Shown here one piece after another: positions 24,514-33,213 of a DNA stretch of 64,000 bases. The first letter of the stretch is position 1. Every line of letters starts with the position of its first letter. The position numbers and the translations under genes are program-made. The stretch spans positions 1-64,000 of the forward strand of contig JAPHTO010000015.1 of NCBI GenBank assembly GCA_026196955.1, read 5' to 3'. The stretch is from Colwellia sp. GTDB lineage: Bacteria; Pseudomonadota; Gammaproteobacteria; Enterobacterales; Alteromonadaceae. The notes under the pieces were generated by a model that saw only the letters and a list, made by a program, of their open reading frames with translations, had not been told where the DNA came from and did no database searches.

Positions 24514-27009
24514 ATGTCTTTTAGTTTAGATATTAAATATGCGGCTAGACTGCTTTTTAAAAAGCCTCTGTTTACTTTGTTAACCGTAATGATAGTCGCC
24601 ATAGGCCTAGGATTAACCTTGTACACCTATTCACTACTTAACCATTTGATTTTTAGTCCACTTACATTAAACAATCAAAAACCCGTTATTGCTATTGAAG
24701 CAGAATTTGATTACGACAATATGAGGCGGCCTGCGGCTGATCCAATTGATTTATTTCGTGTTAAAAGTGAGCTTGATCTTTTTGATGGATTCGGCATTTA
24801 CAGTGGCGGTGGCACGGCGCTTATCAGTGGCTCAGGGAAAGACTCAGCAGCAAGAAAATTTAACTCTACATTTGCTCAATGGAATATTTTTCAATTTGCG
24901 GGTGTGCAGCCTATTTTAGGAAGAGGGCTTCAGCCTGAAGATCATTTTGAAGGTGCTGAGCCCGTTATTGTGCTGGGTTACAAGGCATGGAAAAGCGCAT
25001 TTTCAGCAGATAAAGATATTATAGGTACCATGATTCGTGTTGAAGCAAAAGCAACACGTGTTATTGGCGTTATGCCTGAAGGGTTTGCTTTCCCGGCAAT
25101 GGCAGAAACATGGCAACCTATTTCGTATAAAAATTTAGCACCAACGGAGCGACAACCTATTTACGGTGGTGTTTTTGCTTACGCACGATTAAAAGACGGA
25201 GTGAATTTCAAGCAGCTTGAAAAAGAGCTTGCAAATTTGAACCAAAAAATAGTGCAGACTTTACCTGAAGTCATGAAATTTCGAGCAAACTCTACAGGTG
25301 GCTATTTAAAAGCATATGACTATAAAAAAGTCTATGTTCTCCAGCATTATCCAATTTTTATTTCTATGTTTGTTGTGGTGTTTTTAATTCTGTTATTGGC
25401 TTGTATTAACATCAGTAATTTATTATTAGCGCGCGTGAATGAACGATTGAAAGAAATTGCAATTCGTATCGCTTTGGGGGTGCCAAGGGCGAGGCTATTA
25501 ATGCAAATGCTTTGGGAAAGTATATTTATTTGTGGTGTTGGTGGTTTTCTCGCTTTATTGATTGCAGGCTGGGGCTTGGAGCTAAGTAATGGTGTCTTTG
25601 AACAGATGTTTGCAGTCAATCAGCAACAACCTTTTTGGTGGCAAGTATCTTTAGACAGTGAAGCGATAGTGGTGCTGATACTAGCAATCTTGATAATGAT
25701 CGTTTTTACGGGTCTTTGGCCGGCATTACGAGCCATGTCAGGAGACTTTAATGCGATACTTCGTGATGGCACGAGAGGGGCGATCAGCAAAAAATCGTTA
25801 AGAATGAACAAAGTTATTGTTGTTACCGAAGTTTTTCTTTCCTGCACGGTACTGGTAATAGCGACAATCTTATTATCAACCACTTATTCTGCAGGGCAGG
25901 CTGATTACGGTGTAGACACTGAGCAAAGGTTAACAGCTCAAATCGAACTTCCTTTTAAAAGCTACCCCGTTAATAGAAGAAGCGCAATGGAAGCTGAGCA
26001 GCATAAAAAACGCTTGGATTTTTTTTCTAACCTGAAAAACAAGTTAGAGCAGTTACCCAATGTAAATGCTGTTGCCTTTATGCGTAGTTTACCGGGAACT
26101 GGTGGCGGAACAAAATATGTTGAAATAGAAGGCCGAGAGGCAATGACGCTGACTGAAAACCCAAGTTGGAATATCGATATGGTGGCGATAGATTCATGGG
26201 AGGCTTTAGGGATAAAGCTTATTGCTGGTAGAGATTTTGACTATCGAGACAATAGCAGAAGACCAACCACGTCAATTATCAGTGAATCGTTGGCGAAGAA
26301 ATATTTTCCTGAAGGGGATGCTATTGGTAAGAGAACCAGAACAGTTGGTATTGGCTATGATTTGCCATGGCAGACTATTGTCGGCATCGTTTCAGATGTA
26401 ACTCATGGTTCTGCGATGGATGTTGCTAGTGCTAAGAATACTGCTTATGTTGTACAAATGGGAGGGATGAGACGTATGACCATAGCAATACATTATTTAG
26501 GTAGTGAAACTATGGCGCGTAAATCACTGCAAGACACCATCAGCAGTATTGATGGTGATGTTGCGGCTTATCATATTCAAAGTTATGACGCATTAATTGG
26601 ACAACCCATGATTTTGCTTTCAGCGGTGAGTAAGTTATTTTTATTTTGTGGCGTGATGGCTGTCTTACTTGCTGCAAGTGGTATTTATGCGGTATCGGCA
26701 AACAGTATCATTCAACGTACACAGGAAATAGGTGTGCGTCGGGCACTCGGAGCAACAGATGCTAAGGTAATGAGCTTGTTTATGGGACAGGCCAGTGCTC
26801 AGCTTACTCTTGGTTTGCTCATTGGCTTAACACTGTCTTTTGGAGCTATAAACATCATGACGGATACTATGATTATTAGTCATACCAGTTATGCTATTGG
26901 CCTGATTGGCATGCCACTCTTAGTAATGTTTATGGTGCTATTGGCAACGTATATTCCGACACGTAAAATTGTTTTGATGGAGCCTAGTAATGCGTTACAT
27001 CATGATTAA
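24514..27009 (+). CDS. ABC permease with two MacB/FtsX units
   Basis: An 831-residue permease in which two MacB-type halves are fused. An N-terminal helix (about residues 20-42) is followed by a periplasmic MacB_PCD domain to about 275. Then come a three-helix FtsX unit (about 280-405), a fifth helix (about 430-455), a second periplasmic domain and a second FtsX unit (about 705-825). The signature ERLKEIAIRIALGVPRARLL recurs in the second half as QEIGVRRALGATDAKV. Such fused permeases occur in marine gammaproteobacteria and acidobacteria, probably for export or envelope-stress handling of peptides or lipids. Substrate unknown. Good SD (AAGGAATAATTT) ahead of the ATG. Confidence 0.9.
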   Translation: MSFSLDIKYAARLLFKKPLFTLLTVMIVAIGLGLTLYTYSLLNHLIFSPLTLNNQKPVIAIEAEFDYDNMRRPAADPIDLFRVKSELDLFDGFGIYSGGGTALISGSGKDSAARKFNSTFAQWNIFQFAGVQPILGRGLQPEDHFEGAEPVIVLGYKAWKSAFSADKDIIGTMIRVEAKATRVIGVMPEGFAFPAMAETWQPISYKNLAPTERQPIYGGVFAYARLKDGVNFKQLEKELANLNQKIVQTLPEVMKFRANSTGGYLKAYDYKKVYVLQHYPIFISMFVVVFLILLLACINISNLLLARVNERLKEIAIRIALGVPRARLLMQMLWESIFICGVGGFLALLIAGWGLELSNGVFEQMFAVNQQQPFWWQVSLDSEAIVVLILAILIMIVFTGLWPALRAMSGDFNAILRDGTRGAISKKSLRMNKVIVVTEVFLSCTVLVIATILLSTTYSAGQADYGVDTEQRLTAQIELPFKSYPVNRRSAMEAEQHKKRLDFFSNLKNKLEQLPNVNAVAFMRSLPGTGGGTKYVEIEGREAMTLTENPSWNIDMVAIDSWEALGIKLIAGRDFDYRDNSRRPTTSIISESLAKKYFPEGDAIGKRTRTVGIGYDLPWQTIVGIVSDVTHGSAMDVASAKNTAYVVQMGGMRRMTIAIHYLGSETMARKSLQDTISSIDGDVAAYHIQSYDALIGQPMILLSAVSKLFLFCGVMAVLLAASGIYAVSANSIIQRTQEIGVRRALGATDAKVMSLFMGQASAQLTLGLLIGLTLSFGAINIMTDTMIISHTSYAIGLIGMPLLVMFMVLLATYIPTRKIVLMEPSNALHHD

Positions 27010-27028
27010 TATCTTGTAATGTCAGTCT

Positions 27029-27063
27029 TTTAGGCTTGACTTCAATAATGAGTCAGGTCTAAA
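27029..27063 (+). other. Intercistronic hairpin between permease and regulator genes
   Basis: TTTAGGCTTGACT (27029-27041) pairs along its full 13 bases with AGTCAGGTCTAAA (27051-27063), including two G-T pairs, over a 9-base loop. There is no T-run after it. It may be a processing or stabilising element that sets regulator level relative to the transporter. Confidence 0.5.
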
Positions 27064-27085
27064 TAGCTAGGGTTTAGCTCGTTAG

Positions 27086-28456
27086 ATGATTAAAATGAAA
27101 CACTCGATAATAATTGCTGATGATGACACTCGTGTCATTGCCGCTTTAAAATTATTCTTAAAAGCCAATGATTATGACGTCACTGCGGTAACCAGACCCG
27201 ACGAACTTTTACGCATATTAGAACGGCGTGATTTCTCTGTTGCGCTTATCGACTTAAATTATCAAAAAGACACGACTTCAGGTAAAGAAGGCCTACAGCT
27301 TATCTCTGACATTAAGTCGATTGATGAACAGCTACCAGTTGTGGTGATGACCGGTTATGGCAGTATAGATACCGCAGTACAAGCCATGAAATTAGGTGCG
27401 GCAGACTTTATTCAAAAACCGTGGGGAAATGATAGGCTTTTAACGGTTTTACAAGCGCAAATTCGCATTCGCGGTATTGAGCAAAAAAGCGCTAAATTGG
27501 CCGGCGAGAATGCTTTTTTAAAAGACGATCTTATCAAAGAAAACTCAGGGATTATTTCGCAATCTCCAGCAATGCAACAGGTGATAGAACAGTTAACCAA
27601 ATTTGCCCAAAGTGATATGAATATTTTATTGACGGGAGAAAACGGGACGGGAAAAAGTTTACTAGCAAGTTATATACATAAATGTTCGAGACGCAGTGAT
27701 AACGCTTTGGTTTCGGTCAATATGGGCGCGATAAGTGAAAACCTGTTTGAAAGTGAAATGTTTGGTCATGTTAAAGGGGCATTTACCGATGCAAAAGAAA
27801 ACCGCGTTGGACGATTTGAAGTGGCAGAAGGAGGAACACTTTTTTTAGACGAAATTGCCAACATTCCGTTATCGCAACAGGCTAAGTTACTACGTGTATT
27901 GGAAGAATATGAGTTTGAGAGGGTGGGGTGCTCTAAAACCAAGCAGGTAGATGTTAGGTTTGTTTCTGCAACCAATGCGCCGCTTATGCAATTAATTGAC
28001 GAAGGAAAATTCCGCCAAGATTTGCTCTATCGTTTGAATACGGTAGAAGTGAAAATCCCTTCATTACGAGAACGTAGCGCTGATATAATACCGTTGTCAC
28101 TGTATTTTTTAAACCTATATGCGCAAAAGTATCGATTACCCTGTGATGACTTTGAAGATGACGCTAAGTTAGCATTACAAGCTTATACTTGGCCGGGTAA
28201 TATTCGTGAATTAAGCCATATGATTGAACGTTCTATCTTCATAAATCAAGGTAGCAAAGTTAGTGTTGAGGCGCTTGGATTAAATGCTCAGGGAGCTAGC
28301 GATTTCGATATAAAAAATTCGACCTTAGATGATATTGAAAAACATATTATTATCGAGCGGCTACAACGTTTCAAAAATGATCCAAATAAAAGCGCTCAAT
28401 CACTCGGTTTAAGCCGAAGCTCTTATTATCGTCGACTCGATAAGCATGATCTTTAA
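27086..28456 (+). CDS. Sigma-54-dependent NtrC-type response regulator
   Basis: A 456-residue activator in three domains. The receiver (1-125) has IIADDD, the phospho-acceptor Asp in VALIDLNY, VVMTGYG and the Lys in FIQKPWG. The AAA+ domain (about 155-385) has Walker A TGENGTGKS, the sigma-54 contact loop GAFTDA (usually GAFTGA) and Walker B GGTLFLDEIANI. A Fis-type helix-turn-helix (about 420-456) has KSAQSLGLSRSSYYRRLDK. It lies two bases ahead of the kinase gene. Its likely targets are the two sigma-54 promoters with palindromic upstream sites at either end of this operon. Confidence 0.92.
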   Translation: MIKMKHSIIIADDDTRVIAALKLFLKANDYDVTAVTRPDELLRILERRDFSVALIDLNYQKDTTSGKEGLQLISDIKSIDEQLPVVVMTGYGSIDTAVQAMKLGAADFIQKPWGNDRLLTVLQAQIRIRGIEQKSAKLAGENAFLKDDLIKENSGIISQSPAMQQVIEQLTKFAQSDMNILLTGENGTGKSLLASYIHKCSRRSDNALVSVNMGAISENLFESEMFGHVKGAFTDAKENRVGRFEVAEGGTLFLDEIANIPLSQQAKLLRVLEEYEFERVGCSKTKQVDVRFVSATNAPLMQLIDEGKFRQDLLYRLNTVEVKIPSLRERSADIIPLSLYFLNLYAQKYRLPCDDFEDDAKLALQAYTWPGNIRELSHMIERSIFINQGSKVSVEALGLNAQGASDFDIKNSTLDDIEKHIIIERLQRFKNDPNKSAQSLGLSRSSYYRRLDKHDL

Positions 28457-28458
28457 TC

Positions 28459-29811
28459 ATGATTAATCAATGGCTCAAGGGCGTTTCTTTTGAAAATAAA
28501 CTATTTTGTCGAATACTGTTAATTGCTTTACTGCCGACAAGTTTATTATTCTACTTGCTGTATTCTTATGACTTGTCTTGGTTTATTAAAGTCATGCTGG
28601 CTTTCTTGCTTTTGGCTGTTATTTTTTACGGTGCTTATTCGATAAAGCAGCAAATATTAAATCACTTTAGGGCTTCAACCAATTTATTGGAAGCAGTGAT
28701 ATCAGGCGACTATTCGATGCGTACAAATCACCAAGAGGGTGATGGTGGCCTAGAAGAGCTTAATCGTTTACTAAATAAGTTAGCTGATACCCTAGCTGAG
28801 CAATGTTTAACATCAAAAGAAAAGCAAATTTTGTTGCATAAAGTTATCGCTCAAATCGATGTAGCCATTATTGCCGTTAATAATGTTAATTGTGTATCGT
28901 TGATGAACCCAGCCGCTGAAAAACTCTTTAATTGCCGTTTTGAAGAAATGGAAAATTGGCCAATAAAGGCATTAGGTTTACATGATGTTATGTCAAAAGA
29001 ATGCCGTAAAATTGTTGAGTTTGAAATTAAAGAGCATAAAAAGAAAGTCTTTCTACATACGGATGAATATTTCGAAAAGGGGATCAGGCAACAGCTAATT
29101 TTTATCACAGATATACAAAAACTACTGCGTGAAGAAGAGCGCCAAGCATGGCAAAAACTGCTACGAGTACTAAGTCATGAAATCAACAACTCATTAGCGC
29201 CAATTGCATCTATTAGTGAAACTTTATTGCAATTGCTATCGACGCCAGATGCTTTAGATAAGGTTAACAATGAACTAGGTGATGATTTAACTGAAGGCTT
29301 AGCTGTCATTACTGAGCGCTCTAATTCATTGAATCAATTTATTCAACGTTATCAACAGTTAACAAAATTACCCTTACCGAATAAAGCATTGTTTGATGTG
29401 GCAAAATTGATGCGTGCGATAACGTTGCTCTTCGAGGATGCTACCATTAACTTGAGTAATGCTCCTTTGCTTATTTATGCAGATGAGCAGCAGTTACGGC
29501 AGGTAATGATTAACCTGTTGAAGAATGCACTCGAATCTATGCTCAATAAACCCGATGGACAAATCACTTTGACATGGGAGCAAGTGGCAGATCGGATCAA
29601 AATTCTTGTTATGGATGAAGGGATGGGGATTGATAATAAGGATAATTTATTTGTGCCTTTTTACACAACAAAAGCCCATGGGGCAGGTATTGGTTTGGTA
29701 TTGAGTCGGCAGATCATTATGAACCATGGCGGTGATTTTACTATTAGCAACCGAAAAGATCAGTTAGGGGCAGTTGCCAGTGTCTATCTACCTGCCAACG
29801 ATAAAAATTAG
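28459..29811 (+). CDS. Sensor histidine kinase
   Basis: A 450-residue inner-membrane kinase. Two hydrophobic segments lie at about residues 18-36 and 42-63 with almost no periplasmic loop, followed by a HAMP-like stretch and a PAS-like domain (about 110-220). The H-box is RVLSHEINNSLAPIASISE. The ATPase domain shows the N-box NLLKNALESM, G1 VMDEGMGI and G2 GAGIGLVLSRQI. The short external loop suggests it senses within the membrane or cytoplasm. Partner of the NtrC-type regulator encoded just upstream. Confidence 0.92.
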   Translation: MINQWLKGVSFENKLFCRILLIALLPTSLLFYLLYSYDLSWFIKVMLAFLLLAVIFYGAYSIKQQILNHFRASTNLLEAVISGDYSMRTNHQEGDGGLEELNRLLNKLADTLAEQCLTSKEKQILLHKVIAQIDVAIIAVNNVNCVSLMNPAAEKLFNCRFEEMENWPIKALGLHDVMSKECRKIVEFEIKEHKKKVFLHTDEYFEKGIRQQLIFITDIQKLLREEERQAWQKLLRVLSHEINNSLAPIASISETLLQLLSTPDALDKVNNELGDDLTEGLAVITERSNSLNQFIQRYQQLTKLPLPNKALFDVAKLMRAITLLFEDATINLSNAPLLIYADEQQLRQVMINLLKNALESMLNKPDGQITLTWEQVADRIKILVMDEGMGIDNKDNLFVPFYTTKAHGAGIGLVLSRQIIMNHGGDFTISNRKDQLGAVASVYLPANDKN

Positions 29812-29862
29812 TCTTGAGGTTAAGATTAAGGTTGGGCATAGCCACTAAATGATTAATACCAT

Positions 29863-29903
29863 TATCGATATTTTGGCTCAATATATTTGTTTCGATATCG
29901 AGA
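29863..29903. promoter_or_regulatory. Second probable activator site cluster
   Basis: GTTTCGATATCGAGA (29889-29903) is the exact reverse complement of the 22359-22373 site. A partial site TATCGATA lies at 29863-29870, with centres 30 bp apart. It is centred about 73 bp upstream of the GG of a second sigma-54 promoter. Confidence 0.62.
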
Positions 29904-29967
29904 CTATTGGTAACACTACCGTGCTGTTTTTTCTTTATTTTATTGAATTCTATAGTTTAATTTATAT

Positions 29968-29983
29968 TGGTGCAGGGGTTGCA
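29968..29983 (+). promoter_or_regulatory. Second sigma-54 promoter, ahead of the membrane protein gene
   Basis: TGGTGCAGGGGTTGCA carries GG at 29969-29970 and GC at 29981-29982 with 10 bp between them. Transcription would start near 29994, about 26 bases ahead of the ATG at 30020, a leader like that at the first sigma-54 promoter. Confidence 0.68.
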
Positions 29984-30019
29984 GTAACTTTGTTATTCAT
30001 TTAATAACAGAGAGTAAAA

Positions 30020-30682
30020 ATGACTATGTCCCCTATGTTAATTTTCCATATCAGTGTAGGTTTTCTTGTCTTAATTTGCGGTACAGGCGCGCTGATCTTT
30101 CGCAAAGGAACTAACAAGCACGCAAAATCAGGCACACTGTTTTTTGTTGCCATGCTCATGGTTACTTTAAGTGCTATGTATTTTGCGATACAAAAAAACG
30201 AATTTCCTTTTATTCCTATTTTAGTTTGCTATTTGGTTGTCACATCGTGGATGACGGTAAAACGGAAAAACTCAGCTGTTGGTATACCTGAAATTGGCAC
30301 ATTTATCATTATTTCAGCTCTTGCCATAGGGATGCTTAGCGCCGGTATAATGCCTGCGACAGCAGAAGAACGTGATGAGTCTGGGTTATATCTTTTCTTT
30401 GGTAGTATCGCCGCACTTGCTGCCATGCTTGATCTTAATATGATTGTTCGTGGCGGTATTAAAGGAGCGCATCGTATTGCTCGACATCTTTGGCGTATGT
30501 GTTTTGCGATGACAGGTGCCATGGCATCCTTTTTTGATCAAAAACGTTTTATTCCCGATATTATTCGCGAAACCCACCTACATCAAATAACTCTTTTGCT
30601 TATGTTAATTTTGATGATTTATTGGTTATGCAAGGTGCTTTTTACTAAATGGCTGACCGTTAAGTTTAAGGCATTGGAGTAA
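30020..30682 (+). CDS. Integral membrane protein, DUF2306-like
   Basis: A 220-residue protein with about seven hydrophobic helices, no signal peptide beyond the first helix, and conserved-looking His residues in FHISVGF, NKHAKSG, GAHRIARHLWRMCF and ETHLHQ. The layout resembles the DUF2306 family of small membrane proteins of unknown role, some of which may bind haem. The gene has its own sigma-54 promoter and the palindromic site shared with the transporter operon. I infer that it belongs to the same stress or export response. Confidence 0.65.
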   Translation: MTMSPMLIFHISVGFLVLICGTGALIFRKGTNKHAKSGTLFFVAMLMVTLSAMYFAIQKNEFPFIPILVCYLVVTSWMTVKRKNSAVGIPEIGTFIIISALAIGMLSAGIMPATAEERDESGLYLFFGSIAALAAMLDLNMIVRGGIKGAHRIARHLWRMCFAMTGAMASFFDQKRFIPDIIRETHLHQITLLLMLILMIYWLCKVLFTKWLTVKFKALE

Positions 30683-30763
30683 GAGGGTCTTGCACTCATA
30701 CTCCAATGCCAATAAAAAAATGCTAAAAGATTGGGGCTGTTTATCAATTGGTGAACATGGTAA

Positions 30764-33127
30764 TTATTCGTTAATCAAAAGTCCGGCATTGGCAAATACT
30801 TTTTTTGCTGGTGTCATCAATTCTGCAAAATTTTTCCAAGCCTCTTTTGATGTTTTATAAACAGGTTGCCTTACTTGACTTAAACTTGCCGTTGAAACAC
30901 TGTCTGTTCTTTTATGAAAAGAAAGACACTGCGCTTGCCAGTCTAAATTGAGAAAGTCAAAAATTCTTCTTGCTTGAGTTTCTGTATCTTCTATCACATC
31001 TTCATAGTGAACATCTAAAATCCTCCCTGGAAATTTTTCATGCCAGAAACGCATTAAATTTTGATACAGTAAAATATAGTCGGCTGTTTCACTCATGTCA
31101 TAAGAGTAACTGTAAAAATTGTTGGAAAAAATTTGTTTGAAATTACTAAAGCTTGAGCTCAGTGGATTACGACAGGTATTTATAAATTTAGCGTTAGGAA
31201 ATGCTAAGGCTATCATACCAATATCAACAAAGTTCATAGGGTGCTTATCAATAAAGTAGCGGCCTTGAAAGTTGCTTGGCTTTACTCTATCTAAGAAGCT
31301 TTGTGCGACTCTAGTTAAATCTACTGGCATCTCTGACTGTTGGTAAAACCAACGATGAAAGCTTTTTTGTTGGCTTTGGGTAAAACTTGCTTCATTTCTT
31401 AATATATCTTTAAAGCAACCAACTTCACCTACAGAGTCAACGTCAGAATGACTTGAAATAATGCGTTCAATAAGTGTAGAGCCTGTCCGTGGTAAGCCTA
31501 AAATAAATAACGGAGAATCATCAAAAACGGTGGAGCTTGGATATGTTTTGTTTTTGAAAAATTCTTTGCTAAGTTCAAAATCGAATTGAACACCAGCGGC
31601 ATTATATTTTGTTTTATCTCGATGTGCTTTCGCTCCTTTTAGATAGAAAAAGCTGGCTTTATCGTACTGCTTTATGTCTTCATGCTCTTTAGCTAAGGCG
31701 TAATAAACATGGGCAATTTCTTTAGAGTCAAGATCAAAATAATGCAGAGAGTCTTGGTATAAGGTGATATGGTTGTCACTGGCTGTTACTTTTCTAATAG
31801 TCGATAAAAAATAATAACTTTCTGAATATTTTGGATCTTTTTCAATCGCTAGTTTCACGTAATATTGGGCTTTTTCCATATCACCGAGAATTTGATATTC
31901 GCGACCTAACCCTAGGCAATAATAGCCATTGTCAGGATTGTGTTGATGTAAAAAGTTGTAGAGTTTTTTAGCTAGTTGGTGATCTTCACAAGAGCGTGCA
32001 GCTGAGGCAAGATCTTCAACTAAAGTTATTGGTAAGTCTTCTATAATTATTAACTTATTAAGATATTTTTTTGTCCGTTTTCTGTCAGCCGCCCGCACAG
32101 AAGCATCAAACAATAAGGTCAATAAAACTAAGTCTTGCTCATTTTCGCTTATTACTTGCTCTGCACAATCAATGGCTTGACCAAATAATTTTAAGGCTAA
32201 CAATGCTTGCCCGCGAATAACTGCTATTGCTCGCTCTTGTTCACATGCATCGGTAATTTCGTTAGTTAACCGTACTACTTCTAGCGGAGAGCTTTTTAAA
32301 AGCACTTCAAGTTCGGCTATAGTAATATCTTTATGCTTGGTTTTTACCTTTTTTTGTTCTAATAAATCGGCAACATTTTCCAGTCCATACCAATAATCAC
32401 TAGCTCTAAAAAAGTGTTTTAAAAACTTTAAACTGTCATCTTTTAATTCGTTAACTACCCATTGTTTTACTTTTGGATCCCAGTTGATATCAGTTTTTGT
32501 TCTGCCCAAATTAGCCGAGCGGTTAGCGGCATTGGCACGTGAATTTGATTTTTGGGCATTTTCACTTGGGATAATAGTATCGTCAATAGCTAAAAATTTA
32601 CAAACTGACTGGAAGGCTTTTACGGGATTGTGGATAAACTCTTCGAACCAGATAACCTTTACGTTGTTGGCTCCAAAATATTGACAATAGCTTTCATAGG
32701 TTTCCCAGTAACGACTAGAATCAACAAAAATGGGATTTTGACAAATAGCATGGTTGATAGATGGATATGGCACTGTACCTTCTGTGCCCAAGCTTTCAAC
32801 ATAGCCCGACTCAATGCGCTCGATAGGATGGCGAACCATGAAAATAATTTTTGCGTCAGGAACATGGGCTTTAATACGCTTTACCGCATCTGGATGCGTT
32901 CTTAATCGAGCATAAGAAACGGAGGCATCGCCAATAGCAATTTCATCGCTACAATGGCTAAATTTAGTTTCATACCAAGCTAAACCTCTGGCATATAGCT
33001 TATCGTAAGCAAAGAAGTGTGGCTCTTTATCTTTAGCAATGGCTGCCTGCGGATGTTCACTGAGCATTTTACTTAATGAGGTTGTGGCACTTTTAGCAGC
33101 ACCGATAATGAAAAAATTAGGCTTAAT
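30764..33127 (-). CDS. Two-domain sulfotransferase with central TPR-like region, probable ATT start
   Basis: A 787-residue protein if begun at the ATT at 33127. The N-terminal sulfotransferase (1-220) needs this start, because its PAPS-binding loop FFIIGAAKSATTSL is encoded upstream of the first ATG (33067). IIFMVRHPIERIESGYV is its 3'-phosphate site. A helical TPR-like part follows (about 260-500), then a second sulfotransferase with LGLPRTGSTLIERI and FINTCRNPLSSSFSNF. A strong SD (AGAGGAG) lies eight bases ahead of the ATT. No signal peptide: cytoplasmic, using PAPS. It lies 87 bp after the TonB receptor, behind a terminator. Acceptor unknown. Confidence 0.83.
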   Translation of the reverse strand: MKPNFFIIGAAKSATTSLSKMLSEHPQAAIAKDKEPHFFAYDKLYARGLAWYETKFSHCSDEIAIGDASVSYARLRTHPDAVKRIKAHVPDAKIIFMVRHPIERIESGYVESLGTEGTVPYPSINHAICQNPIFVDSSRYWETYESYCQYFGANNVKVIWFEEFIHNPVKAFQSVCKFLAIDDTIIPSENAQKSNSRANAANRSANLGRTKTDINWDPKVKQWVVNELKDDSLKFLKHFFRASDYWYGLENVADLLEQKKVKTKHKDITIAELEVLLKSSPLEVVRLTNEITDACEQERAIAVIRGQALLALKLFGQAIDCAEQVISENEQDLVLLTLLFDASVRAADRKRTKKYLNKLIIIEDLPITLVEDLASAARSCEDHQLAKKLYNFLHQHNPDNGYYCLGLGREYQILGDMEKAQYYVKLAIEKDPKYSESYYFLSTIRKVTASDNHITLYQDSLHYFDLDSKEIAHVYYALAKEHEDIKQYDKASFFYLKGAKAHRDKTKYNAAGVQFDFELSKEFFKNKTYPSSTVFDDSPLFILGLPRTGSTLIERIISSHSDVDSVGEVGCFKDILRNEASFTQSQQKSFHRWFYQQSEMPVDLTRVAQSFLDRVKPSNFQGRYFIDKHPMNFVDIGMIALAFPNAKFINTCRNPLSSSFSNFKQIFSNNFYSYSYDMSETADYILLYQNLMRFWHEKFPGRILDVHYEDVIEDTETQARRIFDFLNLDWQAQCLSFHKRTDSVSTASLSQVRQPVYKTSKEAWKNFAELMTPAKKVFANAGLLINE

Positions 33128-33178
33128 AATGATGACTCCTCTTTGGCTTAATATATCTCGATAACTATTAAAGAAGAA

Positions 33179-33207
33179 GCGCCCTAAATTATGGAGATTT
33201 AGGGCGC
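33179..33207 (-). terminator. Rho-independent terminator after the TonB receptor gene
   Basis: GCGCCCTAAAT (33179-33189) and ATTTAGGGCGC (33197-33207) make a perfect 11-bp stem with a 7-base loop. On the minus strand it is followed by TTCTTCTT. It ends the TonB receptor transcript, perhaps with some read-through into the sulfotransferase. Confidence 0.88.
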
Positions 33208-33213
33208 TGTTGA

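Noticed and set aside
33067..33130. Frameshift or decayed N-terminus of the sulfotransferase
   Set aside because: The frame is open and the motif perfect from ATT 33127 onward with a good SD, so an unusual start codon explains the data without a mutation.
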